A stretch of 52,729 bases of DNA from Bryobacterales bacterium (GTDB lineage: Bacteria; Acidobacteriota; Terriglobia; Bryobacterales; Bryobacteraceae), in NCBI GenBank assembly GCA_003135055.1, contig PLDF01000513.1, positions 15,603 to 68,331 of the forward strand, in the 5' to 3' direction. Both the position numbers and the translations under genes were made by a program. Positions 8,143 to 17,618 of this stretch are shown piece after piece; position 1 is the stretch's first letter, and the number at the start of each line of letters is the position of its first letter. Below the pieces are notes generated by a model. The model saw only the letters and a program-made list of their open reading frames with translations. It did no database searches and was not told the DNA's origin.

Positions 8143-9429
8143 ATGCAAGCTATTTTTCCGATCGTGGGGTTAGCGCTCTGCGCCCAAGGCGCGTTTGCCC
8201 AAACGCCCATCGCCCTGACCCTGCCGGACGCCATGCAGCGGGCGCGACAGTACAGCCAGCAGGTGTATACCGCCAACATTGCGGCGCTGATGGCGCATGA
8301 AGACACCGTTCAGGCCAAGGCCGCTTTGCTGCCTACGGCCGAAGGGGTGAGCGGGTTCATCTATACTCAGCCCAACGGAACGCCAAGCGGCGTGTATGTC
8401 CCCAATGACGGCCCGCGCGTCTATACCGAACTGCTCAACCTGCACAGCGACGTCTACAATCCGGAGAAACGGGCGGAGCATCGCCGGATCATGGCGGTGG
8501 AAGCCGTCGCGCAAGCCAAAAAGGATTTGGCGGAGCGCGGCCTGGTGGCCACCGTGACGCAGAATTTCTACGCCATGGATGTGGCGCAGCGGAAAGTCGA
8601 CAATGCCCAGGCGAGCCTGCGCGAAGCGCGCGATTTCCAGGATCTGAGCGAGAAGCAGGAGCGGGGCGGGGAAGCGGCCAGAGTGGACGTGGTCAAGGCG
8701 AGGCTGCAGGTGCAGCAGCGCGAGCGCGACTTGCAGGATGCGCACGTGACGCTCGATAAGGCGCGCATCGGCTTCGCGGTGATTCTGTTTCCGAATTACG
8801 GCCAGGCGTTCACCGTCACCGACGATCTCGACAACTCGCCCAAACTGCCGGCCTATGCGGAGATTACGGGCATGGCGGGCAAGAACAGTCCGGACATCCG
8901 CGCGGCAGAGGCGACGGTGCAAGCGCAGAGCTTCGCCATAACTTCGGCGCGCGCCGCGTACTTGCCGACCCTTTCGGTGGATTACTTCTTCGGTTTACAG
9001 GCCAACCAACTGGCGATCCACGATCCGGAAGGTCACAACCTGTTTGGGTCGAGCGTGGCGGCCCAGTTGAATATTCCCATCTGGAACTGGGGCGTCAACA
9101 AGAGCAAGGTGAAACAGGCGGAGTTCCAATTGCAGCAGGCGAAAAACGATCTGAGCCTGACGCAGCGCACGCTTCTGGCGAATCTGGAATCGTATTACCT
9201 GGAGGCCCAGGCGGCCACATCGCAGATCGCCTCGCTGCGCGAGTCCCTGACCGATTCCGTGGAGAATCTGCGGTTGACGCGGCTGCGTTATACGGCCGGT
9301 GAATCGAGCGCGCAGGAAGTGGTGGACGCGCAGACTTTGCTGGTGCAGGCGCGCAACGCGTCCGACGACGGCCTGGTGCGGTATCGCCTCGCCCTGGCGA
9401 ACCTGCAGACACTCACCGGGGCTTTTTAG
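8143..9429 (+). CDS. TolC-family outer membrane efflux protein
   Basis: 428 residues from ATG 8143, where the signal peptide begins (MQAIFPIVGLALCAQGAFAQ); the frame is open further upstream without coding character. Two repeats of long heptad-like helices rich in Ala, Gln and Glu carry the OEP pattern, with LTLPDAMQRARQYS at the N-terminus of the first and SARAAYLPTLSVDYFFGL leading to the second. The C-terminal helix has the usual LRLTRLRYTAGESSAQEVVDAQTLL sequence. It should trimerise as an outer-membrane channel. It is first in a TolC-adaptor-RND operon; the adaptor gene starts 24 bases downstream. The drug or metabolite exported is not evident. Confidence 0.92.
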   Translation: MQAIFPIVGLALCAQGAFAQTPIALTLPDAMQRARQYSQQVYTANIAALMAHEDTVQAKAALLPTAEGVSGFIYTQPNGTPSGVYVPNDGPRVYTELLNLHSDVYNPEKRAEHRRIMAVEAVAQAKKDLAERGLVATVTQNFYAMDVAQRKVDNAQASLREARDFQDLSEKQERGGEAARVDVVKARLQVQQRERDLQDAHVTLDKARIGFAVILFPNYGQAFTVTDDLDNSPKLPAYAEITGMAGKNSPDIRAAEATVQAQSFAITSARAAYLPTLSVDYFFGLQANQLAIHDPEGHNLFGSSVAAQLNIPIWNWGVNKSKVKQAEFQLQQAKNDLSLTQRTLLANLESYYLEAQAATSQIASLRESLTDSVENLRLTRLRYTAGESSAQEVVDAQTLLVQARNASDDGLVRYRLALANLQTLTGAF

Positions 9430-9453
9430 CCAATGAAGGAAGCCTTTTAGCCG

Positions 9454-10782
9454 ATGAAGACACGAATATTTCCGCTGATAGCCCTGCTGAGCCCCGCGTG
9501 CCTCATCCTAACCTGCGGCTGCTCGAAGAAACAGGAAGCCGAAGTGGAAGCGCCGGCGCCGGTGCAGGTGGCTGCGGTGACGCAGGATACGGTCCGCCGG
9601 TCGGTGACCGCGGATGGCACGCTTTTTCCGGTGGATCAATGGAACGTGATGCCGAAGATCACTGCGCCGGTGCAGAGGTTTCTGGTGAACCGCGGCGACC
9701 AGGTGAAGAAAGACCAGCTTCTGGCGGTACTTGAGAATAAGGATCTGGTGGCCACCGCGGCCGCCAACCAAGGCCAGGTGGACCAGGCGCAGGCGAACCT
9801 GCAAAACACCGAGATGGCGTCCATTCCGGAATCGATCGTGAAGGCGCAGACGGACGTGGAAAGCGACCAGGAGCAGTTCGATGCCGCCAAGAAGGTGCTG
9901 GACAGCCGGCAGGACTTGCTGAAGGAAGGCGCGCTGGCGCGCAAGCTGGTAGACGATGCCGCCGTGCAATACGCCGCGGCGAAGGCGCAACTGGACACGG
10001 CGAAGGAGCACTTGCGCGCCCTGCAGACGGCCGGCAAACAGGCGCAGATCGACGGCGCCAAAGCGCAGGTTGTGTCGGCGCAGGGGCAGCTGCGTTCGGC
10101 CGAAGCTCAGGTGGCGTATGCGGAGGTCCGCAGCCCCGGCGCCGGCGTGATTGCGGACCGGCCGCTGTATGCCGGCGACATCGCCGCAGCCGGCAGTCCT
10201 TTGCTGGTGGTGATGGATGTCTCGCGCGTGGTAGCCCGCGTAAACGTTCCCACGGCGGACGCGGCGGGAATCAAGGTTGGCCAAGCCGCGACGGTTACCC
10301 TGGCCGATACCGGGCAGGAATTGCAAGGCAAGGTGACGGTAGCGAGCCCTGCCACGGATCCCAACAGCGCCACGGTGCAGGTATGGGTGCAGATGGACAA
10401 CCCGGGCCATACGCTGAAGGCCGGCGCCGCGGTACACGTCTCGATCGTAACCGGGATCATCAAGAACGCCATGCTGGTGCCGGTAGCCGCGATTCTTCCG
10501 GGAGAGACAGGCGGGACGGCCGTGCTGGTCGTCGATTCGGATGCTACGGCTCACCGGCGCGCGGTGCAGCTGGGGGTGCGCCAGGGCGACAAAGTGCAGG
10601 TGCTGACGGGCGTCTTGCCGCGCGAGGATGTGGTGGTGGCAGGCGGCATGGGAGTAGACGACAAAGGCAAGGTCAAGGTGATCGATGCCAACGCTCCCGA
10701 CGCGGATGAGGATCAGCCCGAAGAGGCGGCGCCGTCCAAGGACGCCAACAAAAAAGACGGGACGAATCCGAAAAAGAAATGA
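9454..10782 (+). CDS. RND efflux periplasmic adaptor (membrane fusion protein)
   Basis: 442 residues, beginning with a lipoprotein-like signal (hydrophobic stretch then TCGCSKK; acylation on Cys23 or Cys21 is likely though the lipobox is not ideal). It has a split lipoyl/barrel-sandwich domain (FLVNRGDQVKKDQLLAVLENKDL at one side, YAEVRSPGAGVIADRPLYAGD at the other), a long alpha-hairpin between them rich in Gln and Ala, then a beta-barrel and membrane-proximal domain. The C-terminus is charged and low in complexity (about the last 30 residues, ending KKDGTNPKKK). It links the RND pump to TolC. Its stop overlaps the start of the pump gene by four bases (ATGA), so the two are translationally coupled. 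Confidence 0.93.
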   Translation: MKTRIFPLIALLSPACLILTCGCSKKQEAEVEAPAPVQVAAVTQDTVRRSVTADGTLFPVDQWNVMPKITAPVQRFLVNRGDQVKKDQLLAVLENKDLVATAAANQGQVDQAQANLQNTEMASIPESIVKAQTDVESDQEQFDAAKKVLDSRQDLLKEGALARKLVDDAAVQYAAAKAQLDTAKEHLRALQTAGKQAQIDGAKAQVVSAQGQLRSAEAQVAYAEVRSPGAGVIADRPLYAGDIAAAGSPLLVVMDVSRVVARVNVPTADAAGIKVGQAATVTLADTGQELQGKVTVASPATDPNSATVQVWVQMDNPGHTLKAGAAVHVSIVTGIIKNAMLVPVAAILPGETGGTAVLVVDSDATAHRRAVQLGVRQGDKVQVLTGVLPREDVVVAGGMGVDDKGKVKVIDANAPDADEDQPEEAAPSKDANKKDGTNPKKK

Positions 10783-13700
10783 GCGACCTTTCGACTCCCA
10801 CGCCCCCGGTTGACGGGGACGGGCCGCACTGGACGGCACGCCATGGAAAGCCGATTATTTTTGTCATCCTGACGCTGGTTGCGGCCGGCATCTACCTGGC
10901 GTTCACGATTCCGGCGGCGGTCTTTCCCGATACGGATTTTCCGCGCATCGTGATTGGCGTGGACAACGGCGTATTTCCCATCGACCAGATGCTGGTGACG
11001 GTGACCAAGCCGCTGGAAGATGCCGTCAACACGATACCCGGGCTCGACCACCTCTGGTCGGTGACCAGCCGCGGAACGGCGGAAATCGACCTGTTTTTTA
11101 ACTGGGACGTGGACATGTACCGGACGCTGGAGCTGGCCAACGCCGCTCTGGCGCGGGCGCAGACGTCGCTGCCCTCCACCGCGAAGATCACGGCCAACCG
11201 CCTGACGTTTGCGGCGTTTCCCATCATGGGCTACAGCCTGACGTCGGATAAGATCACGCAGACCGCGCTCTGGGAACTGGCCAATTACGATCTGAAGCCG
11301 CGGCTGAACCGGCAGCCCGGCGTTTCGAGCGTAATCGTGCAGGGCGGCCAGGTTCCGGAGTTTCAGGTGCAGCCCGACGCCGCCAAGCTGGTGCAGACGG
11401 GCGTAACCATTCCGAACATTCTGGATTCGATCGGCCGGAGCAACATGATCGATTCGCCGGGGCTGATTGAAGAAAACCACCAACTGATTCTGGGCCTGGT
11501 GAGCGGGCTCACGCGCACTCCGGCGGAAATCGCCAATATCGTGATCAAGACCACGCCGGCGGGCGCGCCGGTGCGCATTGGCGACGTGGCCACGGTGGGC
11601 CCTTCGGTAATGCCCGTCTACACAGTGGTGACGGCGAATGCCAAGCCCGCGGTGCTGCTGAACATCAACCGCCAGCCGGCCGGCAACACGGTTGAGGTGG
11701 CCAACGCGGTTCACGCGGAAATCGACCGCATCCGCAAAGAATTGCCCAAGGGCGTGGAGCTGAAGCCTTTCTACGACCAGTCGGAAATCGTCAAGGATTC
11801 GATTACCAGCGTGCGCGACGCGATTCTGCTGGGCTTGGTATTGGCCTCGCTGATCATGGTGCTGTTCCTGCGCGATTGGGGAACGTCTCTGGTAGCCGGC
11901 CTGGTGATTCCCGCTACCATCGCGGTCACGTTTGTCATTCTCCGCATGCTGGGCCAGACATTCAACCTGATGACCCTGGGTGGGTTGGCGGCGGCAGTGG
12001 GGCTGGTGATCGACAACGCCATCGTGGTGGTGGAGAACATCGTGATGCATCGCGATTCGGGTCAACCACGGGCCGAAGCGATTCGCATGGCGATTCACGA
12101 GATCCGCGTTCCGCTGGTGGGGTCGACCATCACGCCCATCGTGGTCTTCCTGCCGCTGATTTCGATTACCGGAGTGAATGGCGTTTTTTTCCGTTCCCTG
12201 GCCGTGACGGTGGCCGCGGCTTTGCTGACTTCGCTCGCGCTGGCGCTCACCTGGACGCCCACGCTGAGCCATTACTTCATTCGCAGCCGCTCCGGACGGG
12301 CGGCGGACCACCATACGGTATCGCCGGGCCTGTTGCGCGTCTACGAACGCACGCTGCGCATCACGCTGGAGCACAAGTGGATACTGGCGCTTTTTTCGGC
12401 GCTGCTGATCGCGGGAACATACGTGTGCTACGAGAACACCGGCAGCGATCTGCTGCCGGAGATGGATGAAGGCGGATTCATTGTCGATTACATTATGCCC
12501 GCGGGTTCTTCCCTGGCGGAGACCAATCGCGTGATCACGCACATCGAGAAGATTCTGCGCGCCACTCCTGAGGTGGAAAACACGTCCCGCCGCACGGGCC
12601 TGCAATTGGGCCTGGCGCAGGTTACGGAAGCCAATACGGGCGATATCTCGGTCAAACTGAGGCGCGACCGGAAGCGCACCGGCGAGCAAGTGATCGAAGA
12701 GGTGCGCGACAAGATCAGAAAAGCGGAGCCGGTGTGCGATATCGAGATCCCCCAACTCCTGCAGGATATGATCGGCGATCTGACCAGTGCGCCGGAGCCG
12801 GTGGTGATCAAGTTATTCGCACAGGATCCGGTACTGCTGACGCAATGGGCCACTTCCGTGGGCGACGCCCTCAAGAAGATGCCGGGCGTAGTGGACGAGC
12901 TGAACGGCATCGAGAACACCATCAGCGGCCCGGCGCGTACCTTCAACGTGGACCCGGTGGCGGCGGCGCGCGCCGGCTTCTCGGCGCAGGAGTTGGAACT
13001 GGACGCCAGCGCCGTTCTGCAAGGCGAGCCGGCTTCGGCGCCGGTGGTGGTGAACGACCGCTCATACACCATTCGCGTGCGGTTCCCTCACGAAACGCCG
13101 CAGACGCTGGCTTCCGTCCAAAACACGCTGCTGGTGAGTGGAACGGGGAAGACGGCGACGCTCGGGTCGCTGGCTAAGATGGTGGAAGACCCCGGGCAGA
13201 ACGAAATAAGGCGAGAGAACCTGCAGCGCGACGTGCAGGTGACTGCGCGATTCGAGGGCATGAACCTGGGAGACGGCATGAAGAAGGTACAGCAGGCCAT
13301 CGCCGACCTGAAATTGCCTCCGAGCATCCGCGTGCAATATGGCGGCCTGTACCAGGAGCAGCAGGAATCGTTCCAGGGTTTCGCCGTCGTGTTGGGCCTG
13401 GCGGTGGTGCTGGTGTTCATCGTGCTGCTGTTCGAATTCGGCAACTTTGCGGCTCCTCTGGCGGTGCTTTCCTCGGCGCTGCTTTCCACCTGCGGCGTGT
13501 TCCTGGCACTGCTGGCGACCAAGACCACATTCAACCTCTCTTCGTTCATGGGGCTGATCATGGTGATCGGCATCGTGGCCAAGAACGGCATCCTGCTGCT
13601 GGATGCGGACCAGAGATTCCGGGCGGAAGGCGTGGGCGCGGAGGAAAGTATGATCCGGGCCGGCGAGCGCCGCCTGCGTCCCATCATGATGACCGCGCTG

Positions 13701-13865
13701 GCCACCGTGGCCGGCATGCTTCCGCTGGCGTTCGGTCTTGGCGCCGGCTCTCAAATGCTGCAACCCCTGGCCATCGCGGTGATTGGCGGCATCGCGGCTT
13801 CGATGGTCCTCTCCCTGGTGGTAACTCCGGCGGTCCGCTATTATCTGGGAGGCCGGAATGAGTAA
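10779..13865 (+). CDS. RND efflux pump, inner-membrane permease subunit
   Basis: 1028 residues, the usual AcrB/MdtB-type length, with the first transmembrane helix after a short cytoplasmic N-terminus, a large periplasmic loop, helices 2-6, a second loop and helices 8-12. The TM4 motif reads GLVIDNAIVVVENI: Asp412 is followed by Asn413, where AcrB-like pumps have two Asp residues (D407 D408). The TM10 Lys is kept (VAKNGILLLD, Lys935). Without the second Asp the proton relay may differ; otherwise the protein looks complete. It is last in the tolC-like/adaptor/pump operon. Substrate unknown. Confidence 0.94.
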   Translation: MSDLSTPTPPVDGDGPHWTARHGKPIIFVILTLVAAGIYLAFTIPAAVFPDTDFPRIVIGVDNGVFPIDQMLVTVTKPLEDAVNTIPGLDHLWSVTSRGTAEIDLFFNWDVDMYRTLELANAALARAQTSLPSTAKITANRLTFAAFPIMGYSLTSDKITQTALWELANYDLKPRLNRQPGVSSVIVQGGQVPEFQVQPDAAKLVQTGVTIPNILDSIGRSNMIDSPGLIEENHQLILGLVSGLTRTPAEIANIVIKTTPAGAPVRIGDVATVGPSVMPVYTVVTANAKPAVLLNINRQPAGNTVEVANAVHAEIDRIRKELPKGVELKPFYDQSEIVKDSITSVRDAILLGLVLASLIMVLFLRDWGTSLVAGLVIPATIAVTFVILRMLGQTFNLMTLGGLAAAVGLVIDNAIVVVENIVMHRDSGQPRAEAIRMAIHEIRVPLVGSTITPIVVFLPLISITGVNGVFFRSLAVTVAAALLTSLALALTWTPTLSHYFIRSRSGRAADHHTVSPGLLRVYERTLRITLEHKWILALFSALLIAGTYVCYENTGSDLLPEMDEGGFIVDYIMPAGSSLAETNRVITHIEKILRATPEVENTSRRTGLQLGLAQVTEANTGDISVKLRRDRKRTGEQVIEEVRDKIRKAEPVCDIEIPQLLQDMIGDLTSAPEPVVIKLFAQDPVLLTQWATSVGDALKKMPGVVDELNGIENTISGPARTFNVDPVAAARAGFSAQELELDASAVLQGEPASAPVVVNDRSYTIRVRFPHETPQTLASVQNTLLVSGTGKTATLGSLAKMVEDPGQNEIRRENLQRDVQVTARFEGMNLGDGMKKVQQAIADLKLPPSIRVQYGGLYQEQQESFQGFAVVLGLAVVLVFIVLLFEFGNFAAPLAVLSSALLSTCGVFLALLATKTTFNLSSFMGLIMVIGIVAKNGILLLDADQRFRAEGVGAEESMIRAGERRLRPIMMTALATVAGMLPLAFGLGAGSQMLQPLAIAVIGGIAASMVLSLVVTPAVRYYLGGRNE

Positions 13866-13885
13866 GCATTCCACGGGGCTGTGTC

Positions 13886-14004
13886 CTCAACGCGGAGGCG
13901 CGGAGTGGCGGAGGTCGCGCGGAGAACCCTTTCTTTGCGGAGAAGCCTTTCTTCATAGATGCCATCTCCGCGTTATCTCCGCATCTCCGCGCCTCCGCGT
14001 TGAG
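13886..14004. repeat. 20-base perfect inverted repeat of a dispersed CTCCGCG-type element
   Basis: CTCAACGCGGAGGCGCGGAG (13886-13905) is the exact reverse complement of 13985-14004, with about 79 bases between the arms that are themselves full of CTCCGC units. A diverged relative lies at 24819-24850. It separates the RND operon from the propeller genes and could fold at the end of the RND transcript, but no U-tract follows. Confidence 0.7.
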
Positions 14005-14039
14005 AACGAAATTCGACTAACGGAAAAGGAGTAACACCG

Positions 14040-15038
14040 ATGAAGAAGTTTCTGACTATCGCTCTGCTGGCAGCCACGGCGTTTGCCGCGGAAGGCTACA
14101 AGATTCTCACTAAGATCAAGATCGGCGGCGAAGGCCGTTGGGATTATGTCGCCATGGACAGCGCCAACCGGCGCCTGTATGTTTCGCACGCCAGTTCGGT
14201 GGAGGTGGTCGATCCCGACGCTGGTAAGATCGTCGGCACAATTTCCGGGTTGCACGGCGTGCACGGAATCGCGATTGCGCAGGACCTGGGCAAGGGATTC
14301 ATCACCAACGGCCAATCCGGCAGCGTGACCATTTTCGACCTGAAGACGCTGGCTAAGGAAGGCGAGCCGACAGCGGGCAAGAACCCCGACGCGGTTTGCT
14401 ATGAGCCGAAGACCAAGCGCGTGTTCGCCATTAACCACACCGGCGGCGACGCTACGTCCATCGACGCCAAAACCGGCGAGGTGCTCAAGACCTTTCCGGT
14501 GGGCGCCAGCGCGGAGTTCTGCCAGGCGGATGGCGCCGGCAAGGTGTATGTCAATATCGAATCCTCCAACGAAGTGGTGGAAATCGACGCCGCTAAGAAT
14601 GAGGTGACGCGCCGCACTTCGATTCTGCCGTGCGAAGGGCCGAGCGGCCTTGCGATCGACGTGAAGGGCAAGAAGCTGTTCTCGGTTTGCGACGGCGTGA
14701 TGGCAGTGACCGATATCCCGACCTTCAAGGTTGTGGCCACGCCGAAGATCGGACAAGGTCCGGATGCCGCGGGCTTCGACCCTGGTACGGGTCTGGCGTT
14801 CAGCTCGAACGGCGCCGATGGCACACTCAGCATTATCAAAGAGGTCAACGGCAAGTATGAGACGGTGGACACGGTGACCACCGAGCGCACCGCGCGCACG
14901 ATGGCGGTAGACACTAAGACCCATAACGTATTTCTGCTGGCCGCGGAAGCCGGACCGCCGGCGGCGGCCAAAGACGGCAAGAAAGGCCGCCCGACAGTGC
15001 TTCCGGATAGCTTTCACGTATTGGTAGTTGGGAAATGA
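14040..15038 (+). CDS. Secreted YncE-type beta-propeller protein (first of two paralogues)
   Basis: 332 residues with a signal peptide (MKKFLTIALLAATAFAAEG). It has repeated blades with the pattern ...RRLYVSHASSVEVVDPDAGKIVGTI..., ...GKGFITNGQSGSVTIFDLKTL... and ...KRVFAINHTGGDATSIDAKTGEV..., typical of the YVTN/YncE seven-bladed propeller family. AAGGAG lies six bases before the ATG. Function in the family is poorly known (DNA, ligand or metal binding has been reported for some). It is followed after 17 bases by a clear paralogue, so the two are one operon formed by tandem duplication. No catalytic residues can be named. Confidence 0.87.
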   Translation: MKKFLTIALLAATAFAAEGYKILTKIKIGGEGRWDYVAMDSANRRLYVSHASSVEVVDPDAGKIVGTISGLHGVHGIAIAQDLGKGFITNGQSGSVTIFDLKTLAKEGEPTAGKNPDAVCYEPKTKRVFAINHTGGDATSIDAKTGEVLKTFPVGASAEFCQADGAGKVYVNIESSNEVVEIDAAKNEVTRRTSILPCEGPSGLAIDVKGKKLFSVCDGVMAVTDIPTFKVVATPKIGQGPDAAGFDPGTGLAFSSNGADGTLSIIKEVNGKYETVDTVTTERTARTMAVDTKTHNVFLLAAEAGPPAAAKDGKKGRPTVLPDSFHVLVVGK

Positions 15039-15055
15039 AATAAGGAGTATAAGAC

Positions 15056-16138
15056 ATGAAGACATTAAGAAGTTCGATGCCGCGATTCTGCCTGGCCTTG
15101 GCCGCCGGAATTGCGATGGTATCTCCGATCGGATTGGCCCAGGCGGCCGATGGCCCATATAAGGTATTGAAGACAGCCAAAGTGGGCGGCGACGGCGGCT
15201 TTGACTACGTGACTGCCGACGCGGACGGTCGAAGGCTCTATGTCGGGCGGAGCGGGAATCCCGGCCGGGTGACGGTGTTCAACCTGGACACGATGGAGAA
15301 GGTTGGCGAGGTGGCGAACACCATGCGAGTGCACGGAGCTACAGCTTCGCCGAAATCGCATCACGGGTTCGCGAGCAGCAACCCGGTGGTGATGTTCGAC
15401 ACTAAGACTCTCGCAACCATCAAGACCATTGAAGTGAAGGGGAGTCCGGACGGCTACTTATACGACCCGTATAACGACCGCGTCTATATTCTGAGCCACA
15501 GCCAGCCGCACGCCACGGTGATCGATGCCAAGGAAGGCACCGTGGTTGGCACGATCGACGACTTGGGCGGTGCGCCGGAACAGGCCGCCACCGACGGCAA
15601 GGGCACGATCTACGTCGATATCGAGGACAAGCACAGTATCGCCGTGGTGGATGCCAAGGCGATGACCGTCAAGACACACTACGATTTGGGCGACAAGGGC
15701 GATGGCTGCGCCGGGCTGGCGCTGGACGCGAAGAACGAGATTCTCTTCGCGGCCTGCCGCAATCCCCAGAACATGGTGATTCTGAGCGCCAAGGACGGCA
15801 AGATTCTGGACACGCTTCCGCTCGCGGGGGGCAGCGATGGCGCCACGTTCAATCCTAAGACCATGGAAGCTTTCAGCTCGCATGGCAATGGCACCTTATC
15901 CGTGATCAAAGAGAATAGCCCCACCAGTTTCGCGGTGGAACAAACTCTGACGACGATGATTGGCGGCAAGACCTTGACGCTGGATGCGAAGACGGGCAAC
16001 ATTCTGATCATCGCGGCGGAGTACGGTCCTCCGCCGGCTCCAACCACACCTCCGGACGCGACCAGGAAGGGCGGGGGACGCGGCGGACGGGGACCGATGC
16101 TGCCGGATTCGTTCACGGTGTTAGTGGTTGGGAAGTAG
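15056..16138 (+). CDS. Secreted YncE-type beta-propeller protein (second paralogue)
   Basis: 360 residues, with a longer signal peptide ending PIGLAQAADG. Blade repeats align with those of the preceding gene (for example YKVLKTAKVGGDGGFDYVTA against YKILTKIKIGGEGRWDYVAM). Both end in LPDSFxVLVVGK after an AAEAGPP/AAEYGPP motif. Near its C-terminus this copy has a Gly/Arg-rich insert (KGGGRGGRGP) that the first lacks. An AAGGAG ribosome site precedes it in the 17-base gap. The two probably form related extracytoplasmic sensors or binding proteins. Confidence 0.87.
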   Translation: MKTLRSSMPRFCLALAAGIAMVSPIGLAQAADGPYKVLKTAKVGGDGGFDYVTADADGRRLYVGRSGNPGRVTVFNLDTMEKVGEVANTMRVHGATASPKSHHGFASSNPVVMFDTKTLATIKTIEVKGSPDGYLYDPYNDRVYILSHSQPHATVIDAKEGTVVGTIDDLGGAPEQAATDGKGTIYVDIEDKHSIAVVDAKAMTVKTHYDLGDKGDGCAGLALDAKNEILFAACRNPQNMVILSAKDGKILDTLPLAGGSDGATFNPKTMEAFSSHGNGTLSVIKENSPTSFAVEQTLTTMIGGKTLTLDAKTGNILIIAAEYGPPPAPTTPPDATRKGGGRGGRGPMLPDSFTVLVVGK

Positions 16139-16465
16139 CCGGCAAGTAGATTCGCAAGCCGGACTTCGGGCGGGTCGATATTCGGCGCCGAATCGGGGCC
16201 GAATAACGGCCCCTCGTTGTCTCCCACAAGGCCGGCGAGGGAAGAGCGATCGTTTTCGCGAGCGCCCGGCGCCACGGCTCGGGGAGACCTCAGGTTTCGC
16301 CGATCACCAAGCTTTCCAGAGCCGCTTCCACAACCGCGTTCGCGACCGCTTGAAGCGCATTAATTTCGAGAATCCGATTTGCTTTTCGAATCGGTCTAAG
16401 ATCTAGCCAGCCGGTGTCGATTACCGATGCCGGAGAACGCGCCGCATAATGTATTGAGGTGCAGA
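16139..16465. other. Gap between propeller and VOC genes
   Basis: No convincing gene. A minus-strand frame ending at 16290 reads as a short helical peptide (RILEINALQAVANAVVEAAL) that could be a gene remnant, but it has no good start. TGAGGTG at 16455-16461 is the ribosome site of the VOC gene. Confidence 0.4.
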
Positions 16466-17113
16466 ATGGCCGATGATCGCGACGCCGCGAAGCTGGACCG
16501 TCGTCAGCTCTTGAAAAATATCGCAATCGGGGCGGCTGTTACCGGCCTGCCCGCACTCGGGGCGGGAAAGGGCCTGAGAGGGACTGCAATCAACCACGTC
16601 TCTTATCAATCGGCCGATTACAAAAAGACGCGGGATTTCTACGTCGATCTTCTCGGATTTCAGGCGTCCGATGAAGACGACAAGCAGCTATATCTGTGGG
16701 CAGGGGATACATTGATCAGCGCCAAGAACACGCCCGCGGCTAAGGCGCCTGTCATCGATCATTTTGGCTTTACCGTTGAACCCTGGGACCTGGACTCCAT
16801 AGAAGCTGCACTAAAGGAGCGGGGGTTGACCGTTCGCCTGAGCCGCAACGATCCTCACGATGCCTCGGGCAAAAGCGCGTTTACGCGCGACCCGAACGGC
16901 TACAACGTGCAACTGTGCGCCAGGGATCTCGAAACCAAGCCCGCTTCAGTGGCTTCGCGGGCGCCGCTAAAGCGGTTGGCATCGATCACATCTCTTACCT
17001 GTGCCCCGACTACAAAAAGACGCGCGACTTTTACGCCGGGCTCTTGGGGGCGCCGGTCTCGAAGGACGACGGCAAACAGGCTTACCTCCGGTTCGGCGAG
17101 GCGTTTATGGTAG
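16466..17113 (+). CDS. Tat-exported VOC (glyoxalase/dioxygenase-fold) protein, 5' part of a frameshifted twin-VOC gene
   Basis: Starts at ATG 16466 behind TGAGGTG. A twin-arginine signal (DRRQLLKNIAIGAAVTGLPALG) leads into one VOC domain, from AINHVSYQSADYKKTRDFYVDLLG to DPNGYNVQLCARD (about residues 35-155). After about 16960 the frame loses all VOC resemblance and turns Arg/Thr-rich. The second VOC domain continues in the -1 frame (16915-17322). I read the original gene as one two-domain protein of about 285 residues (16466-17322) broken by a net one-base loss between about 16920 and 16968, or by a sequencing error. VOC proteins bind a divalent metal, but no enzyme can be named. Confidence 0.75.
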   Translation: MADDRDAAKLDRRQLLKNIAIGAAVTGLPALGAGKGLRGTAINHVSYQSADYKKTRDFYVDLLGFQASDEDDKQLYLWAGDTLISAKNTPAAKAPVIDHFGFTVEPWDLDSIEAALKERGLTVRLSRNDPHDASGKSAFTRDPNGYNVQLCARDLETKPASVASRAPLKRLASITSLTCAPTTKRRATFTPGSWGRRSRRTTANRLTSGSARRLW

Positions 17114-17322
17114 TCGGGAACAGCGCGGACGGAAGCGCCGCGCCGCTCATAGATCATGTCGCGTGGACGCTGGCGGAATGGGATAAGGACCGAGTCTCAG
17201 CCGAACTGAAGAGGCACGGGCTGGACGCGCGCGCGGACGCCGCCGGCAGGAGCATCCTGACAAAAGATATCAACGGCTACACGCTCGAGCTCTGCGGCAA
17301 GGATCCGGAGAAGAGACTCTGA
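16915..17322 (+). CDS. Second VOC domain of the same gene, in the -1 frame
   Basis: The frame opens at a GTG (16915) inside the preceding ORF. From about 16968 it reads GIDHISYLCPDYKKTRDFYAGLLG, closely matching the first domain's start, and ends ILTKDINGYTLELCGKDPEKRL. So the two halves arose by domain duplication. No ribosome site precedes the GTG, and the first dozen residues look like translated linker, so an independent start is unlikely. No canonical slippery heptamer is seen in the overlap, which argues for a mutation or assembly error over programmed frameshifting. Confidence 0.7.
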   Translation: MRQGSRNQARFSGFAGAAKAVGIDHISYLCPDYKKTRDFYAGLLGAPVSKDDGKQAYLRFGEAFMVVGNSADGSAAPLIDHVAWTLAEWDKDRVSAELKRHGLDARADAAGRSILTKDINGYTLELCGKDPEKRL

Positions 17323-17618
17323 CGAACAACATCCTTTATCTTCGATTCGTCAGGAGAAATCGTGGGTTGATGGCGGCTCAGGCAGCTCGCCAAGCGAGTG
17401 ACAGAGGGCGGGTCAAGGCGCTGCGATGGTAGAGCCGATTCGGCTGACCCGGGCGCCGTCATGGAAGTGGTGACGCACCATGCTTTGTGCGAGTCAGCCG
17501 CGGCGGTTCCCACCTTGTGATGCCCGGAGCAGTCAAGGCCAGGGCTGGGGGGAATCCAAGTGCACCGCCCCAGGCGCTTGATATATACTTCCAACTGCCG
17601 AAAAAAATGGAGGTCTGA

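Noticed and set aside
10713..12755. 680-codon minus-strand ORF opposite the RND pump
   Set aside because: Antisense shadow of the pump, rich in His, Arg and Gln with no domain.
16915..16975. Programmed frameshifting as the explanation of the split VOC gene
   Set aside because: No X XXY YYZ heptamer in the proper phase within the overlap, unlike the tail chaperone; mutation or sequencing error is simpler.
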